Below, in pieces: positions 8,844 to 18,168 of a DNA stretch of 64,000 nucleotides. A program made the translations under genes and the position numbers. The notes beneath the pieces were generated by a model that saw only the letters and a program-made list of their open reading frames with translations, made no database searches and was not told the origin of the DNA. The stretch comes from Psychroserpens ponticola (GTDB lineage Bacteria > Bacteroidota > Bacteroidia > Flavobacteriales > Flavobacteriaceae): assembly GCF_023556315.2 (NCBI RefSeq), contig NZ_CP116221.1, positions 2,305,001 through 2,369,000 on the forward strand, given 5' to 3'. How positions within the stretch are numbered: position 1 is the stretch's first letter; each line of letters begins with the position of its first letter.

Positions 8844-10136
8844 ATGCCTTTATCTGCAAATAATCCTGATCGTAGCTCATGGTTACATGTTGGAAAAAAT
8901 TCTGATTTCCCTATTCAAAATATTCCTTTTGGTGTTTTTTTAACACGAGATGACATCATAACCATTGGTACTCGAATTGGAGACACTGCTATTGACCTTG
9001 GTGCTTTACATCAATTGGGTTATTTTGAAGGAATTCCTTTAACAGATGATATTTTTCTACAAGACACGCTAAACGACTTTATAGCAGATGGAAGAAAAAC
9101 TTGGCGTTTAGTTCGTAATCGTATTGCTGAAATATTCGACAGTAATAACACAATTTTAAAAAATAACACAAAGCATAAAGAAATTGTTTTATTTCGATTA
9201 GATGAAATTGAAATGCAATTACCAGTTCAAATTGGTGATTATACCGATTTCTATTCCAGTATCGAACATGCTACTAATGTAGGTACAATGTTTAGAGATC
9301 CTAATAATGCTTTATTGCCAAATTGGCTTCATATACCTGTAGGTTATCACGGAAGAAGCAGTTCTATTATTCCTTCTGGAATACCAATTCATAGACCACA
9401 AGGACAAACGATTCCTGCAGATAGTGACCAACCTGTTTTTGGACCTTCAAAATTGGTAGATTTCGAATTAGAAATGGCTTTCATCACAACAGATGCCAAT
9501 GATTTAGGTGAACCAATCCCTATTGAAGAAGCCGAAGAATATATCTTTGGTTTAGTCCTATTTAATGATTGGTCAGCTAGAGATATTCAAAAATGGGAAT
9601 ATGTTCCATTAGGTCCTTTCTTAGCTAAAAGTTTTGCGTCTAGTATGTCGCCTTGGATTGTTACGTTAGATGCGCTTGAACCATTTAGAGTTGAAAATCC
9701 TAAACCATTAAAACCTCAATTGCCTTATTTACAACAAAAGGGTAAAAAAGGATTTGATATCAATCTTGAAGTCGCTATTAAACCTAAAGGTGCTAAAGAA
9801 ACAACTGTAAGTCAGTCTAATTTTAAGCATATGTATTGGAGCATGTCTCAGCAACTAGCACATCACACAGTTAATGGTTGTCCAATAAATTCTGGTGATA
9901 TGATGGGAAGTGGAACGATTTCTGGTCCAACACCAGATTCTTATGGTTCGATGTTAGAGATTACTTGGAGAGGTGAAAAGCCTATTAAAATGAAAGATGG
10001 TTCTGAACGTAAATTCATCAATGATTACGATAAAGTAATTATGCGTGGTTACTGTGAAAAAGATGATACCAGAATTGGTTTTGGTGAAGTTTCTACAGAG
10101 TTGTTGCCTGTTTACAATCCGAAGAAAAAGAAATAA
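8844..10136 (+). CDS. fahA: Fumarylacetoacetase
   Basis: This 430-residue enzyme hydrolyses fumarylacetoacetate to fumarate and acetoacetate, the last step of tyrosine/homogentisate degradation. An N-terminal FAH_N SH3-like domain (about residues 15-118) is followed by the FAH catalytic domain. Metal and substrate residues are visible in DFYSS (Asp135), EHATNVG (His142) and GYHGR (around Tyr168). Length matches the eukaryotic-type FAH. Other genes of the tyrosine pathway are not in this window. A strong hairpin terminator follows. Confidence 0.96.
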   Translation: MPLSANNPDRSSWLHVGKNSDFPIQNIPFGVFLTRDDIITIGTRIGDTAIDLGALHQLGYFEGIPLTDDIFLQDTLNDFIADGRKTWRLVRNRIAEIFDSNNTILKNNTKHKEIVLFRLDEIEMQLPVQIGDYTDFYSSIEHATNVGTMFRDPNNALLPNWLHIPVGYHGRSSSIIPSGIPIHRPQGQTIPADSDQPVFGPSKLVDFELEMAFITTDANDLGEPIPIEEAEEYIFGLVLFNDWSARDIQKWEYVPLGPFLAKSFASSMSPWIVTLDALEPFRVENPKPLKPQLPYLQQKGKKGFDINLEVAIKPKGAKETTVSQSNFKHMYWSMSQQLAHHTVNGCPINSGDMMGSGTISGPTPDSYGSMLEITWRGEKPIKMKDGSERKFINDYDKVIMRGYCEKDDTRIGFGEVSTELLPVYNPKKKK

Positions 10137-10160
10137 TTGCAATACTAAATTAGTAAATAT

Positions 10161-10198
10161 AACTCGAAGATAGTCAGTAATCTATCTTCGAGTTTTTT
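10161..10198 (+). terminator. Intrinsic terminator after fahA
   Basis: The 13-bp arms AACTCGAAGATAG (10161-10173) and CTATCTTCGAGTT (10182-10194) are perfectly complementary with an 8-base loop, and the stem ends in a run of six T. Confidence 0.9.
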
Positions 10199-10251
10199 GT
10201 TTGGCATCATATTTGAATTCTATATAGAAATAACAATTAAAATCCAGAATT

Positions 10252-11427
10252 ATGAAGCAATTACTACTTACAACAGTACTTCTTCTGGTACTAACATCAT
10301 GTAGCGGAAGAAAACAAATTGAAAAAGCAATCACTCATGGAAACTATGACTTAGCAATTAATGACGCGTTACGAAAACTCGAAAACAATAAAGATAAAAA
10401 GCGAAAGCAGGACTATATCGTCATGCTTGAAGATGCTTATTATAAAGTTTTAGAAGAAGACTTACAAGATCTTGAACATCTAAAAAAGGATGGGAATCCA
10501 GAGCAATTCAAAACAATTTATGAAATCTATTTAGATTTAGATGAAAGACAAAATGCAATAAAACGTGTTTTACCTTTAAAAATAAATGGCAAAACACTAA
10601 ATCTAAAATTCAATAACTATACGTCTGAAATTGTGGATTACAGATATAAAACTTCTGATTATTTAATTGAAGAAGGGATTGCCTTATTAGATTCTGAAGA
10701 TAAATACAATGCTAGAAAAGCATATGATATTTTTAGTTATATAGAACAAATTAATCCAAACTTTGAAGACACTAGAAGTTTAATTACTGAAGCGCATCAA
10801 AAAGGAACAGATTATATTATGGTATCTATTGAAAACCAAACCTATCAATTTATTCCTCAGCAATTAGAAGTTGATTTACTAAACTTTAGCACTTATGATT
10901 TAAATAAATTTTGGACTGAGTATCACATAGATGCTGATCAAAACATTAATTATGATTATATCATGCAATTACAATTAAAGCAGATTAATATTTCACCTGA
11001 ACAAGTAAACAGAAGTGAAGAATTGAAGCAAAAAAACATTGTAGATGGTTGGGAATTTAAAAAAGATAGACAAGGCAATTTTGTAACCGATAGTCTTGGC
11101 AACAAAATAAAAATCGATAAAATCATTAATGCAAAGGCTAGGTATACTATTGTAAATCAACTCAAATCAACTCATGTTTTAGCAGATGTTGTCTTTACAG
11201 ATTTAAGATCGAATCAGACATTAGATGTATTTCCAATTGACAGCGAATTTATTTTCGAACACAGTTATGCAACCTTTAGAGGTGATGAAAGAGCTTTAAA
11301 TCGATCAGAATTAGAATTAACAAAACGCAACCCTTTATATTTCCCAACAGATGCACAAATGGTTTACGATACTGGCGAAGATTTAAAGTCAAGATTAAAA
11401 GATGTTATCAATTCGTATCGAATTTGA
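10252..11427 (+). CDS. Putative lipoprotein with TPR-like N-terminal region, function unknown
   Basis: The 391-residue product has a lipoprotein signal ending TSCSG (Cys17). Residues 20-185 are strongly helical with TPR-like character (ITHGNYDLAINDALRKL, YNARKAYDIFSYIEQINP). Residues 185-390 are mixed alpha/beta with no recognised domain. It resembles conserved flavobacterial lipoproteins of unknown role. It stands alone, with its own terminator downstream. An envelope-assembly or scaffold role would be a guess. Confidence 0.75.
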   Translation: MKQLLLTTVLLLVLTSCSGRKQIEKAITHGNYDLAINDALRKLENNKDKKRKQDYIVMLEDAYYKVLEEDLQDLEHLKKDGNPEQFKTIYEIYLDLDERQNAIKRVLPLKINGKTLNLKFNNYTSEIVDYRYKTSDYLIEEGIALLDSEDKYNARKAYDIFSYIEQINPNFEDTRSLITEAHQKGTDYIMVSIENQTYQFIPQQLEVDLLNFSTYDLNKFWTEYHIDADQNINYDYIMQLQLKQINISPEQVNRSEELKQKNIVDGWEFKKDRQGNFVTDSLGNKIKIDKIINAKARYTIVNQLKSTHVLADVVFTDLRSNQTLDVFPIDSEFIFEHSYATFRGDERALNRSELELTKRNPLYFPTDAQMVYDTGEDLKSRLKDVINSYRI

Positions 11428-11452
11428 GAACAAGTCCATTTAAACTAAAAAA

Positions 11453-11486
11453 AACTCCATAACAAAAATTGTTATGGAGTTTTTTG
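11453..11486 (+). terminator. Intrinsic terminator after the 10.3-kb lipoprotein gene
   Basis: The 11-bp perfect arms AACTCCATAAC (11453-11463) and GTTATGGAGTT (11471-11481) have a 7-base loop, with A-rich flank on the 5' side and a T run on the 3' side. Confidence 0.9.
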
Positions 11487-11574
11487 TAATTTTAAATTCC
11501 GTTGAAAAAACTTTTTTTTTCACGCAACCATTTATAAGAAAATTCATCTATAAAGAAACTCTAACGCATTAACT

Positions 11575-14500
11575 ATGAAAAAATTAGTCCTTTTTATCTT
11601 GATTTCTTTATGTTCTTTTTTTTGTTTTTCACAAGATCCAATTGTTTCTTTAAAAAATGCAAATTCTAGTTTTTCTGTAATTGAGGGAAACACTTACGAA
11701 TTTACTGTAAGCATCAACCTTATAGCTGCTACAGATGTTATTATTGATGTAACAACAATTTCAAATACAGCAGACAATAGTGATTATACTCCTATTTCAA
11801 CAACAGTTACAATTCAAGCTGGTCAACTAAATAGTAATATATTGTCTATTCCAACAACCAATGACGCTATTATTGAGTTACCTGAAAGCTTTGCCATTGA
11901 TGCTACAGTTACCAGTAGCAATACACAAAATTCTTTTACAAAAAGATCAATAGGTATCTGGGATAATGATAAAACACCAACTCTTAGGTTACCAACGGCA
12001 TATACAATAAATGAGGGTCAAAGTAGAGCTTATACTTTCTATTTAAGTAATCCTTTTAATTCTGATGTCACTATAGATTTTACTACTATTTCTGGTTCAG
12101 CTGATAGTTCTGATTATAACGAAATAAATACATCAGAAACTATCGCAGCGGGTGAAATCTCAGTGGTATTAAATATATCTACTATCCAAGATGGTCTTGT
12201 AGAGTTAGATGAAACCTACACAATTAATGCTACGATTACCTCTGGAAATACTACTAATAACTCCAACACATTCATAACAACTATTATTGATGACGATACA
12301 ACACCTACATTACTACCTTTTCATGATTATCAAATATCTGAAGGAAATACCTCTTCACTTTTCCTGAGCCTTAGTAGACCTTTCAATACTGATATAGATT
12401 TACAACTTACAACCTCAAATGGAACCGCTGATAACTCAGATTATACTGCTATTAATGAGACAAGAACAATAACAGCAGGAGTAACTGGGATCTGGTTTGA
12501 AGTTCCTACATCTGATGATTCATTAGATGAACCTGTTGAAAATTTCAATATTACGGCAACTGTAACCTCAGGAAACACTACAAATACTATAGCATCTGGA
12601 ACAGTAGATATTATTGATAATGATGGCATACCAGATGTACTTATAATTTCTGTTCCAACTCCAACTAGTATTGGAGACAGCATAGATGCTGAGGAAGGAT
12701 ATCCAATAAAATTTTATGCAAGATTAACACATTCAAGTCCAATGGATACAGATATCGTCATAACTACAACTGATGGTTCTGCAGATAATACAGATTATAC
12801 AACATCTATACTTACTCATACAATACCTGCCGGACAAGTCATCAGTTTTAGTGAAGAATTAAGTTATCCTACAATTTTAGATCAGTTAGATGAAAGTGAA
12901 GAAAATCTTTTTATTACAGCAAATATTACTTCAGGCAATACCTTTGATACTAGCTATTCAAAAGAAGCTTTTATATTAAATAATTACGGTCTTAATGCCC
13001 AACCAGATGAGGTTATTTCAGTGTTACAAGTTGGCACAACATTTCAAATTCTAGATAATGATACATTTGAAGGACTACCAGTAATACCAATCAACCCAAT
13101 TGTAAGTTTAATTGAAACAAATGCAATTGGAGTAACATTAGATCCTTCTGGATTGCTATCTATTCCTACTAACGTGCCTTATGGAGCTTATAGTTTTGAT
13201 TACGAAATGTGTAACTCAGCTAATCCAGATAATTGTGATACTGCTACTATAAATATTCGCATTATAAGTCCCCTCGAGGCTTATGCAGATATGAATTATG
13301 TAGACTTTAATGGTGATGGTTTTATAAGTGTAGGTGATATTATTGAATATGACTTTTTAATATCAAATATTGGAAATACTGATATTACAAATATTTATCC
13401 AGATGTGTTTTTTTCTACTTTTGAAATTCTTGGCGGACCATTGGCTAATTTATCTCCAGGACAAACAGACACTACAACATTTACTGCTACGCATATTATA
13501 ACACAAAATAATATTAATTTTGGTTATGTAGATAATTTGTTAGATGGTTATGGAGTAGAATTCGAAGGCACTTATTATGGTGATGAAGTTTCATCTGGTC
13601 CTATACAACCCAATCTATACTATGAATTAATGCAATCTGACGGCTTAAAATTAAATGCCTTTGTGGATACAAATGGAAACGGCACACAAGAAAGTGATGA
13701 AATTAATTTCCCTTTAGGTGAATTTGAATATGAAGTTAATAACGATGGTATTCTTCGTTACTTATATGTTTCACCACATTATCTTTATGAATCTGATCCA
13801 AGTACAACCTACGATTTAAATTATGTTGTAGATAATGATTATACTTCAGTAAATACAACTTCTTCAAATTATTCTAATGTATCTGTCCTAACAGGTTCTG
13901 GTATTACAGAATATAATTTTCCAATAACTGCATCAGCTTATGATGATTTATCTATAAGCATTTATTCTTGCCTTAACAACCCTGTACCTGGATTCAACTA
14001 TACTAATTATATTACTTACACAAATAATTCTAGTGAAGTTATTAACTCAGGAACGGTAAATTTCGCAATGGACGATGTATTTACATTAATAGAAACATCT
14101 CCAAACGACGTTACTATTAATACTGCAGGTTTTAGCTATAACTTTTCAGATCTTGAACCTTATGAATCTAGAACTATTTTTGTAAAAATGGAAGTTGCAA
14201 CAATACCTACTGTAAATTTAGGTGACCTAATAACTAATTCTGCTGATATTGAATTATTACCTGGAGATATTAATCCTACAAATAACACTTCTAGTTTGAC
14301 TCAGACCATTGTTGGTTCTTATGATCCAAATGATGTTACAGAACGTCATGGTCCTGAGATTATTCATTCAGAATTTACAACAGACGACTACCTAACCTAT
14401 ACCATTCGTTTTGAAAACACCGGAACTGCAAATGCCATCAATATAAGAGTTGAAGATCTTCTTGATGAACAACTTGATGAATCGACACTTAAAATGGTAA

Positions 14501-14997
14501 ATGCTAGTCATCAATATACTTTAGAACGTGTTGGAAAGGATCTAGAGTGGAATTTCTTCGGAATAGATTTACCACCTTCAGAAGATGATGATTCTCCAAT
14601 TGGTCATGGTTACATAACTTTTAAAATTAAACCTTTTCCAGATTTTGCAATAGGTGACATCATACCTAATACTGCTGAAATTTATTTTGACTTTAATCCA
14701 GCTATCGTCACTAATACTTGGACTACTGAGTTTGTAGAAGAAAATTTAAGTGTGACTAATTTTTCATTTGAGAGCTTAAAAATACATCCAACACCTACTA
14801 AAAACACGCTGTACATAAAAAATAATACACTTATTGAAACGATAAAGGTCACCTCTATTCTTGGACAACAAATTATGACCAAAGAAATTAATGACAGAAC
14901 TGCTAATGTAGATTTGAGTGAAATAGATAGTGGCATCTATTTTGTAACATTATCGAGTAATGGAAATGAAAAAACGGTCAAGATTATTAAAGAATAA
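11575..14997 (+). CDS. Calx-beta repeat surface protein with T9SS sorting domain
   Basis: The 1140-residue protein has a signal peptide (cleavage near CFSQ) and four Calx-beta-like domains across residues 22-480, each with a NSDYTxI.TxTIxAG core and an acidic DNDxxP edge strand. Ig/DUF11-like modules with YxDFNGDGFISVGD and DTNGNGTQESDE Ca-binding loops follow. A conserved domain starting SYDPNDVTERHGP (about residues 920-1055) is commonly found just before T9SS tails, and a type A sorting domain ends the protein (IHPTPTKNTLYIKN, GIYFVTL). It probably acts as a Ca-stabilised surface adhesin or fibre; no ligand can be named. It converges on the ELWxxDGT gene. Confidence 0.9.
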   Translation: MKKLVLFILISLCSFFCFSQDPIVSLKNANSSFSVIEGNTYEFTVSINLIAATDVIIDVTTISNTADNSDYTPISTTVTIQAGQLNSNILSIPTTNDAIIELPESFAIDATVTSSNTQNSFTKRSIGIWDNDKTPTLRLPTAYTINEGQSRAYTFYLSNPFNSDVTIDFTTISGSADSSDYNEINTSETIAAGEISVVLNISTIQDGLVELDETYTINATITSGNTTNNSNTFITTIIDDDTTPTLLPFHDYQISEGNTSSLFLSLSRPFNTDIDLQLTTSNGTADNSDYTAINETRTITAGVTGIWFEVPTSDDSLDEPVENFNITATVTSGNTTNTIASGTVDIIDNDGIPDVLIISVPTPTSIGDSIDAEEGYPIKFYARLTHSSPMDTDIVITTTDGSADNTDYTTSILTHTIPAGQVISFSEELSYPTILDQLDESEENLFITANITSGNTFDTSYSKEAFILNNYGLNAQPDEVISVLQVGTTFQILDNDTFEGLPVIPINPIVSLIETNAIGVTLDPSGLLSIPTNVPYGAYSFDYEMCNSANPDNCDTATINIRIISPLEAYADMNYVDFNGDGFISVGDIIEYDFLISNIGNTDITNIYPDVFFSTFEILGGPLANLSPGQTDTTTFTATHIITQNNINFGYVDNLLDGYGVEFEGTYYGDEVSSGPIQPNLYYELMQSDGLKLNAFVDTNGNGTQESDEINFPLGEFEYEVNNDGILRYLYVSPHYLYESDPSTTYDLNYVVDNDYTSVNTTSSNYSNVSVLTGSGITEYNFPITASAYDDLSISIYSCLNNPVPGFNYTNYITYTNNSSEVINSGTVNFAMDDVFTLIETSPNDVTINTAGFSYNFSDLEPYESRTIFVKMEVATIPTVNLGDLITNSADIELLPGDINPTNNTSSLTQTIVGSYDPNDVTERHGPEIIHSEFTTDDYLTYTIRFENTGTANAINIRVEDLLDEQLDESTLKMVNASHQYTLERVGKDLEWNFFGIDLPPSEDDDSPIGHGYITFKIKPFPDFAIGDIIPNTAEIYFDFNPAIVTNTWTTEFVEENLSVTNFSFESLKIHPTPTKNTLYIKNNTLIETIKVTSILGQQIMTKEINDRTANVDLSEIDSGIYFVTLSSNGNEKTVKIIKE

Positions 14998-15035
14998 TTT
15001 TGCATATATATTATTCTAATTGTATTTCCAATACA

Positions 15036-17504
15036 CTAATTTTTAATTAGTCGTTTGGAAATTGTTACTTGATTGGTTCTTATTTCTACTAAGTAAATAC
15101 CTCTAGATAAATTTCTAATATCATAACGATTATTCAAAATGGATTCATTTGAAAAACTTAATAGTTTTTTTCCTTCTATATTATATAACCTGACACTTTC
15201 AATCGCTTCCGAAGTTTTCTTTTTCAATGAAAAGTAAGACTTTACAGGATTTGGAAATAATTTATGAGTAAAATCTACTTTAGAAAATACGCTAGTTTCT
15301 AAAGTAGCGGTATTCAATTTTCTCAATTCTGTGCCATAAACAGCATCTGTAGATCCAAAATACAATTCATTATTAAATACTGTTAAACCATAAGGCAAAC
15401 TACTTCTACATATACCAGGAAAGATATCATATAAACGTTGTGTACCATTTTCTGTTCCATCAGTAATCCATAGTTCAATATCGCCATCAGAATCGGTAGC
15501 TTGAAATAATAATTGACCATCAAACACTTGCATATGCAAAGGACTAGAACTTCCATTGGTGTTAATTTCTTTAACTATTACGGTACCACTATCTGTCCCA
15601 TCAGTTTTCCATAACTCATAATTAAAAGTCGCGTCATTGGCTCTAAAATACAATTCATTATTATAAACTTGCAAATTACTTACACCATTATAATTTGAAG
15701 TAGTGTTTATGTTTTTCACCATTATAGTCCCTAATTCTGTTCCATCAGTTTTCCATAATTCATTTCCAGTTCCATCATCAGCTCTAAAATAGAGCTCATC
15801 ATTCATTTCTTTTAAATATATTGGAAAAGAAGAATTGATACCTGGTCTTATATCTTTTATCATCATCGTTCCTGCATCTGTACCATCTGTTTTCCATATT
15901 TCTCCACCATAATCATCATGATTTGCAACAAAATAAAGTTCGCCATTAAACTTAACCCAAGGCAGTAAAACTCCAGCAGCATCTCCAGGATTGATATCTT
16001 TTAACATAACTGCATCATCTGTATTTCCATCACTAACCCAAAGTTCATCATCATTTTCAAATTGTTTGACATTAAATAGTATTCTTCCGTTTACTTCTTG
16101 AACTGAATTGATATAGCGCTCTCCAGAATAATTATCTCCTCCAAATAATCGTATTGTTCCATATTCTGTACCATCCGTCTTCCATAATTCATCATCAAAT
16201 TCACCATCAACTGCAGAAAAATAAAGATATTCATCAATGACATTATGAATGACAGGATAACTGTCTGCGGTAATTGTATTTACATCCTCAATTAATTGTG
16301 TTCCCATAGAACTGCCATCCGAAGTCCAAAGCTCTATTCCCGATAATTCCTCATTAGCAGAAAAAACGAGTTCTCCATTTAACTCAAAAGGTATTGAAGG
16401 GCTACTATTATCCACTCCAACATTTATATCTTTAAATATAGTTGTACCTGCCAAAGTACCATCTGTAGTCCAAAGTTCATTACCTTCTATAGGGTTTTCT
16501 GCTGAAAAGTAAAGTGTTCCATTATAAACATAAAAAGAATCTGGATTAGAACTTAAATCACCAACATTAATATCTTTTAATAGTGAAGTACCAGAAGTTG
16601 AACCATCACTAATCCATAGCTCTTGACCATTAACATCATCATTTGCAGAAAAATAGGCGTTTCCATTATAAGAAGTTAACTGTGTTAGCGAAGAAGAATT
16701 CGTGGAATTATTAACATCCTTAACTAATACTGTACCTGAAGATGTACCATCACTTTTCCATAAATCACCAGAGATGTCAAAAAATAAAACGCCATTGACA
16801 TCAACATACGATAAAAAACTTAAACCGCTATTTCCAGAACTAGAAGCAATATTCTTTACCATTATTGTTCCAGATTCTGTTCCATTCGTTTTCCATAGTT
16901 CTTTTCCGCTAGAACCACTGTATGCAGTAAAAAACAACAAACCATTACTTACTATCAAGCCATTAGGATTACTACCAACAGTTCCTGATCTTATATCTTT
17001 TACTAAAACGGTTCCAGCTTCTGTCCCATCACTTTTCCATAGCTCTCTTCCTGATGAAGAGTTAGCCGTAAAATAGATTTCATTATTATAAAGCGTTAGA
17101 TGCCTAACAAACGCATTAGAAGATTCATTATATACATCCTTGAGCATAAATGTACCTGCAACAGTTCCATCTGATTGCCACAATTCTTGACCATTAATTC
17201 CATCATCTGCAAGAAAAACAGATAATCCATTAGAGAATTTAACAAAGTTAGTTGGTGTGCTTGACCCACATCCAATTTGTATGTCTTTAATAAATGCAAT
17301 TTCAGAATTAGAATTATTAATCACATACAGTTCTGAACCTAGAAGACCATTATCAGCTGCAACATAACCATCAACATTATAACTATTACTACCATTTAAA
17401 ATAGAACTATTCTGTGTTGAAGTATATACATCTTTAACAATCTGTACTTGAGCAACTACTACAACCTGAAATATAAAAGCTATAATGAAAGTAACTTTTC
17501 TCAA
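15036..17504 (-). CDS. ELWxxDGT repeat protein with T9SS sorting domain
   Basis: The 822-residue protein carries a signal peptide and thirteen clear copies of the ELW.(S/T)DG(T/S)..GT motif, about 45-55 residues apart, plus a degenerate copy at each end. Such repeats fold as beta-propeller-like blades in secreted Bacteroidetes proteins. The last 75 residues form a type A T9SS sorting domain (LFPNPVKSYFSLKK, GIYLVEIRT). It is predicted to be exported to the cell surface; function is unknown. The repeated codons give DNA-level direct repeats inside the gene, which should not be read as a CRISPR array. Confidence 0.93.
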   Translation of the reverse strand: MRKVTFIIAFIFQVVVVAQVQIVKDVYTSTQNSSILNGSNSYNVDGYVAADNGLLGSELYVINNSNSEIAFIKDIQIGCGSSTPTNFVKFSNGLSVFLADDGINGQELWQSDGTVAGTFMLKDVYNESSNAFVRHLTLYNNEIYFTANSSSGRELWKSDGTEAGTVLVKDIRSGTVGSNPNGLIVSNGLLFFTAYSGSSGKELWKTNGTESGTIMVKNIASSSGNSGLSFLSYVDVNGVLFFDISGDLWKSDGTSSGTVLVKDVNNSTNSSSLTQLTSYNGNAYFSANDDVNGQELWISDGSTSGTSLLKDINVGDLSSNPDSFYVYNGTLYFSAENPIEGNELWTTDGTLAGTTIFKDINVGVDNSSPSIPFELNGELVFSANEELSGIELWTSDGSSMGTQLIEDVNTITADSYPVIHNVIDEYLYFSAVDGEFDDELWKTDGTEYGTIRLFGGDNYSGERYINSVQEVNGRILFNVKQFENDDELWVSDGNTDDAVMLKDINPGDAAGVLLPWVKFNGELYFVANHDDYGGEIWKTDGTDAGTMMIKDIRPGINSSFPIYLKEMNDELYFRADDGTGNELWKTDGTELGTIMVKNINTTSNYNGVSNLQVYNNELYFRANDATFNYELWKTDGTDSGTVIVKEINTNGSSSPLHMQVFDGQLLFQATDSDGDIELWITDGTENGTQRLYDIFPGICRSSLPYGLTVFNNELYFGSTDAVYGTELRKLNTATLETSVFSKVDFTHKLFPNPVKSYFSLKKKTSEAIESVRLYNIEGKKLLSFSNESILNNRYDIRNLSRGIYLVEIRTNQVTISKRLIKN

Positions 17505-17578
17505 AATGTTGTTTTTTTTATATACTACTCTAGAACTAGTTTTAAGTCAATGACAATATATAGTTGAGTCTTAATATT

Positions 17579-17962
17579 TTATACAAATATACTCAAATCA
17601 ATCTCATTAATCGCTCCATGAGCAGCATGAGCAACTGTTGTTCCGTTTTTTATAATTAGGATTTGTGGTGATTGATGCATCACTTGAAATTTATATCCTA
17701 TTTCATTAGACACATCACGATGACTCAATAAGTCTAAATAGTATAGATCTAGATTAGCATCTACATCATACATGCTAACAAATTGATTCATAACCATACT
17801 ACTTATACCACAACGTGTCGAATGTTTAAAAACAACTTGAGTCTTCGTTTTAGAACTTTGCGCTATCTCTTCTAATTGAGAGACATTTGTTAAAGCTTGC
17901 CAAGGCAATAATTTTTCTTCTTTTGGTTCAGACGAACCGAATATGTTTTTTAAAAATCCCAT
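17579..17962 (-). CDS. ytxJ: Bacillithiol-system redox protein YtxJ
   Basis: This is a monothiol thioredoxin-fold protein (127 residues from the chosen ATG) of the YtxJ/DUF2847 family, with HSTRCGISSMV as the active-site region (CGxS, one cysteine). Family members act as bacilliredoxin-type proteins that remove bacillithiol from protein thiols. The start MGFLKNIFG is chosen because it matches the family N-terminus; an in-frame ATG three codons upstream (MISMGF) is possible. The presence of YtxJ suggests that the host makes bacillithiol, but no biosynthesis gene is in this window. Confidence 0.88.
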   Translation of the reverse strand: MGFLKNIFGSSEPKEEKLLPWQALTNVSQLEEIAQSSKTKTQVVFKHSTRCGISSMVMNQFVSMYDVDANLDLYYLDLLSHRDVSNEIGYKFQVMHQSPQILIIKNGTTVAHAAHGAINEIDLSIFV

Positions 17963-18098
17963 AGATATCATTTTTTCATTCTAACTCATGCAGAACTTCT
18001 TTCAAATGCATAAGTCGTATCTTTAATTCAATCTTACAAACTGACTAAAAGTCACGCTGCTACACGCTAAATCAGACATTTTGTCGTTTACGTCTAAC

Positions 18099-18142
18099 AT
18101 TTTACGATTGGTAAGGTTATTGACTTAATGCTATCGTAAAAT
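18099..18142. promoter_or_regulatory. 10-bp inverted repeat upstream of clpB
   Basis: ATTTTACGAT (18099-18108) and ATCGTAAAAT (18133-18142) are perfect inverted copies separated by 24 bases, ending 26 bases before the clpB start codon. The arms do not match the CIRCE element. They could be half-sites of an operator or the arms of an RNA stem. Confidence 0.4.
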
Positions 18143-18168
18143 ACTAATAAAAAAATTACTATATACTT

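Noticed and set aside
10252-11427. The 10.3-kb lipoprotein as a BamD-like assembly factor because of its TPR-like helices.
   Set aside because: It lacks the BamD repeat pattern and length, and a clear bamD is present at 61.7-62.5 kb.
16702-17076. Long plus-strand open frame opposite the ELWxxDGT gene.
   Set aside because: It is the mirror of the repeat-coding sequence; the minus-strand frame has a signal peptide, repeats and sorting domain.
15036-17504. Regularly spaced DNA repeats that could suggest a CRISPR array.
   Set aside because: They encode the ELWxxDGT protein repeats in one continuous frame and vary at synonymous and non-synonymous sites; there is no constant repeat with unique spacers.
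17528-17540. CTCTAGAACTAGT, which equals part of a common cloning-vector polylinker.
   Set aside because: The flanks do not continue as vector sequence on either side and the composition is that of the surrounding chromosome, so this is chance.
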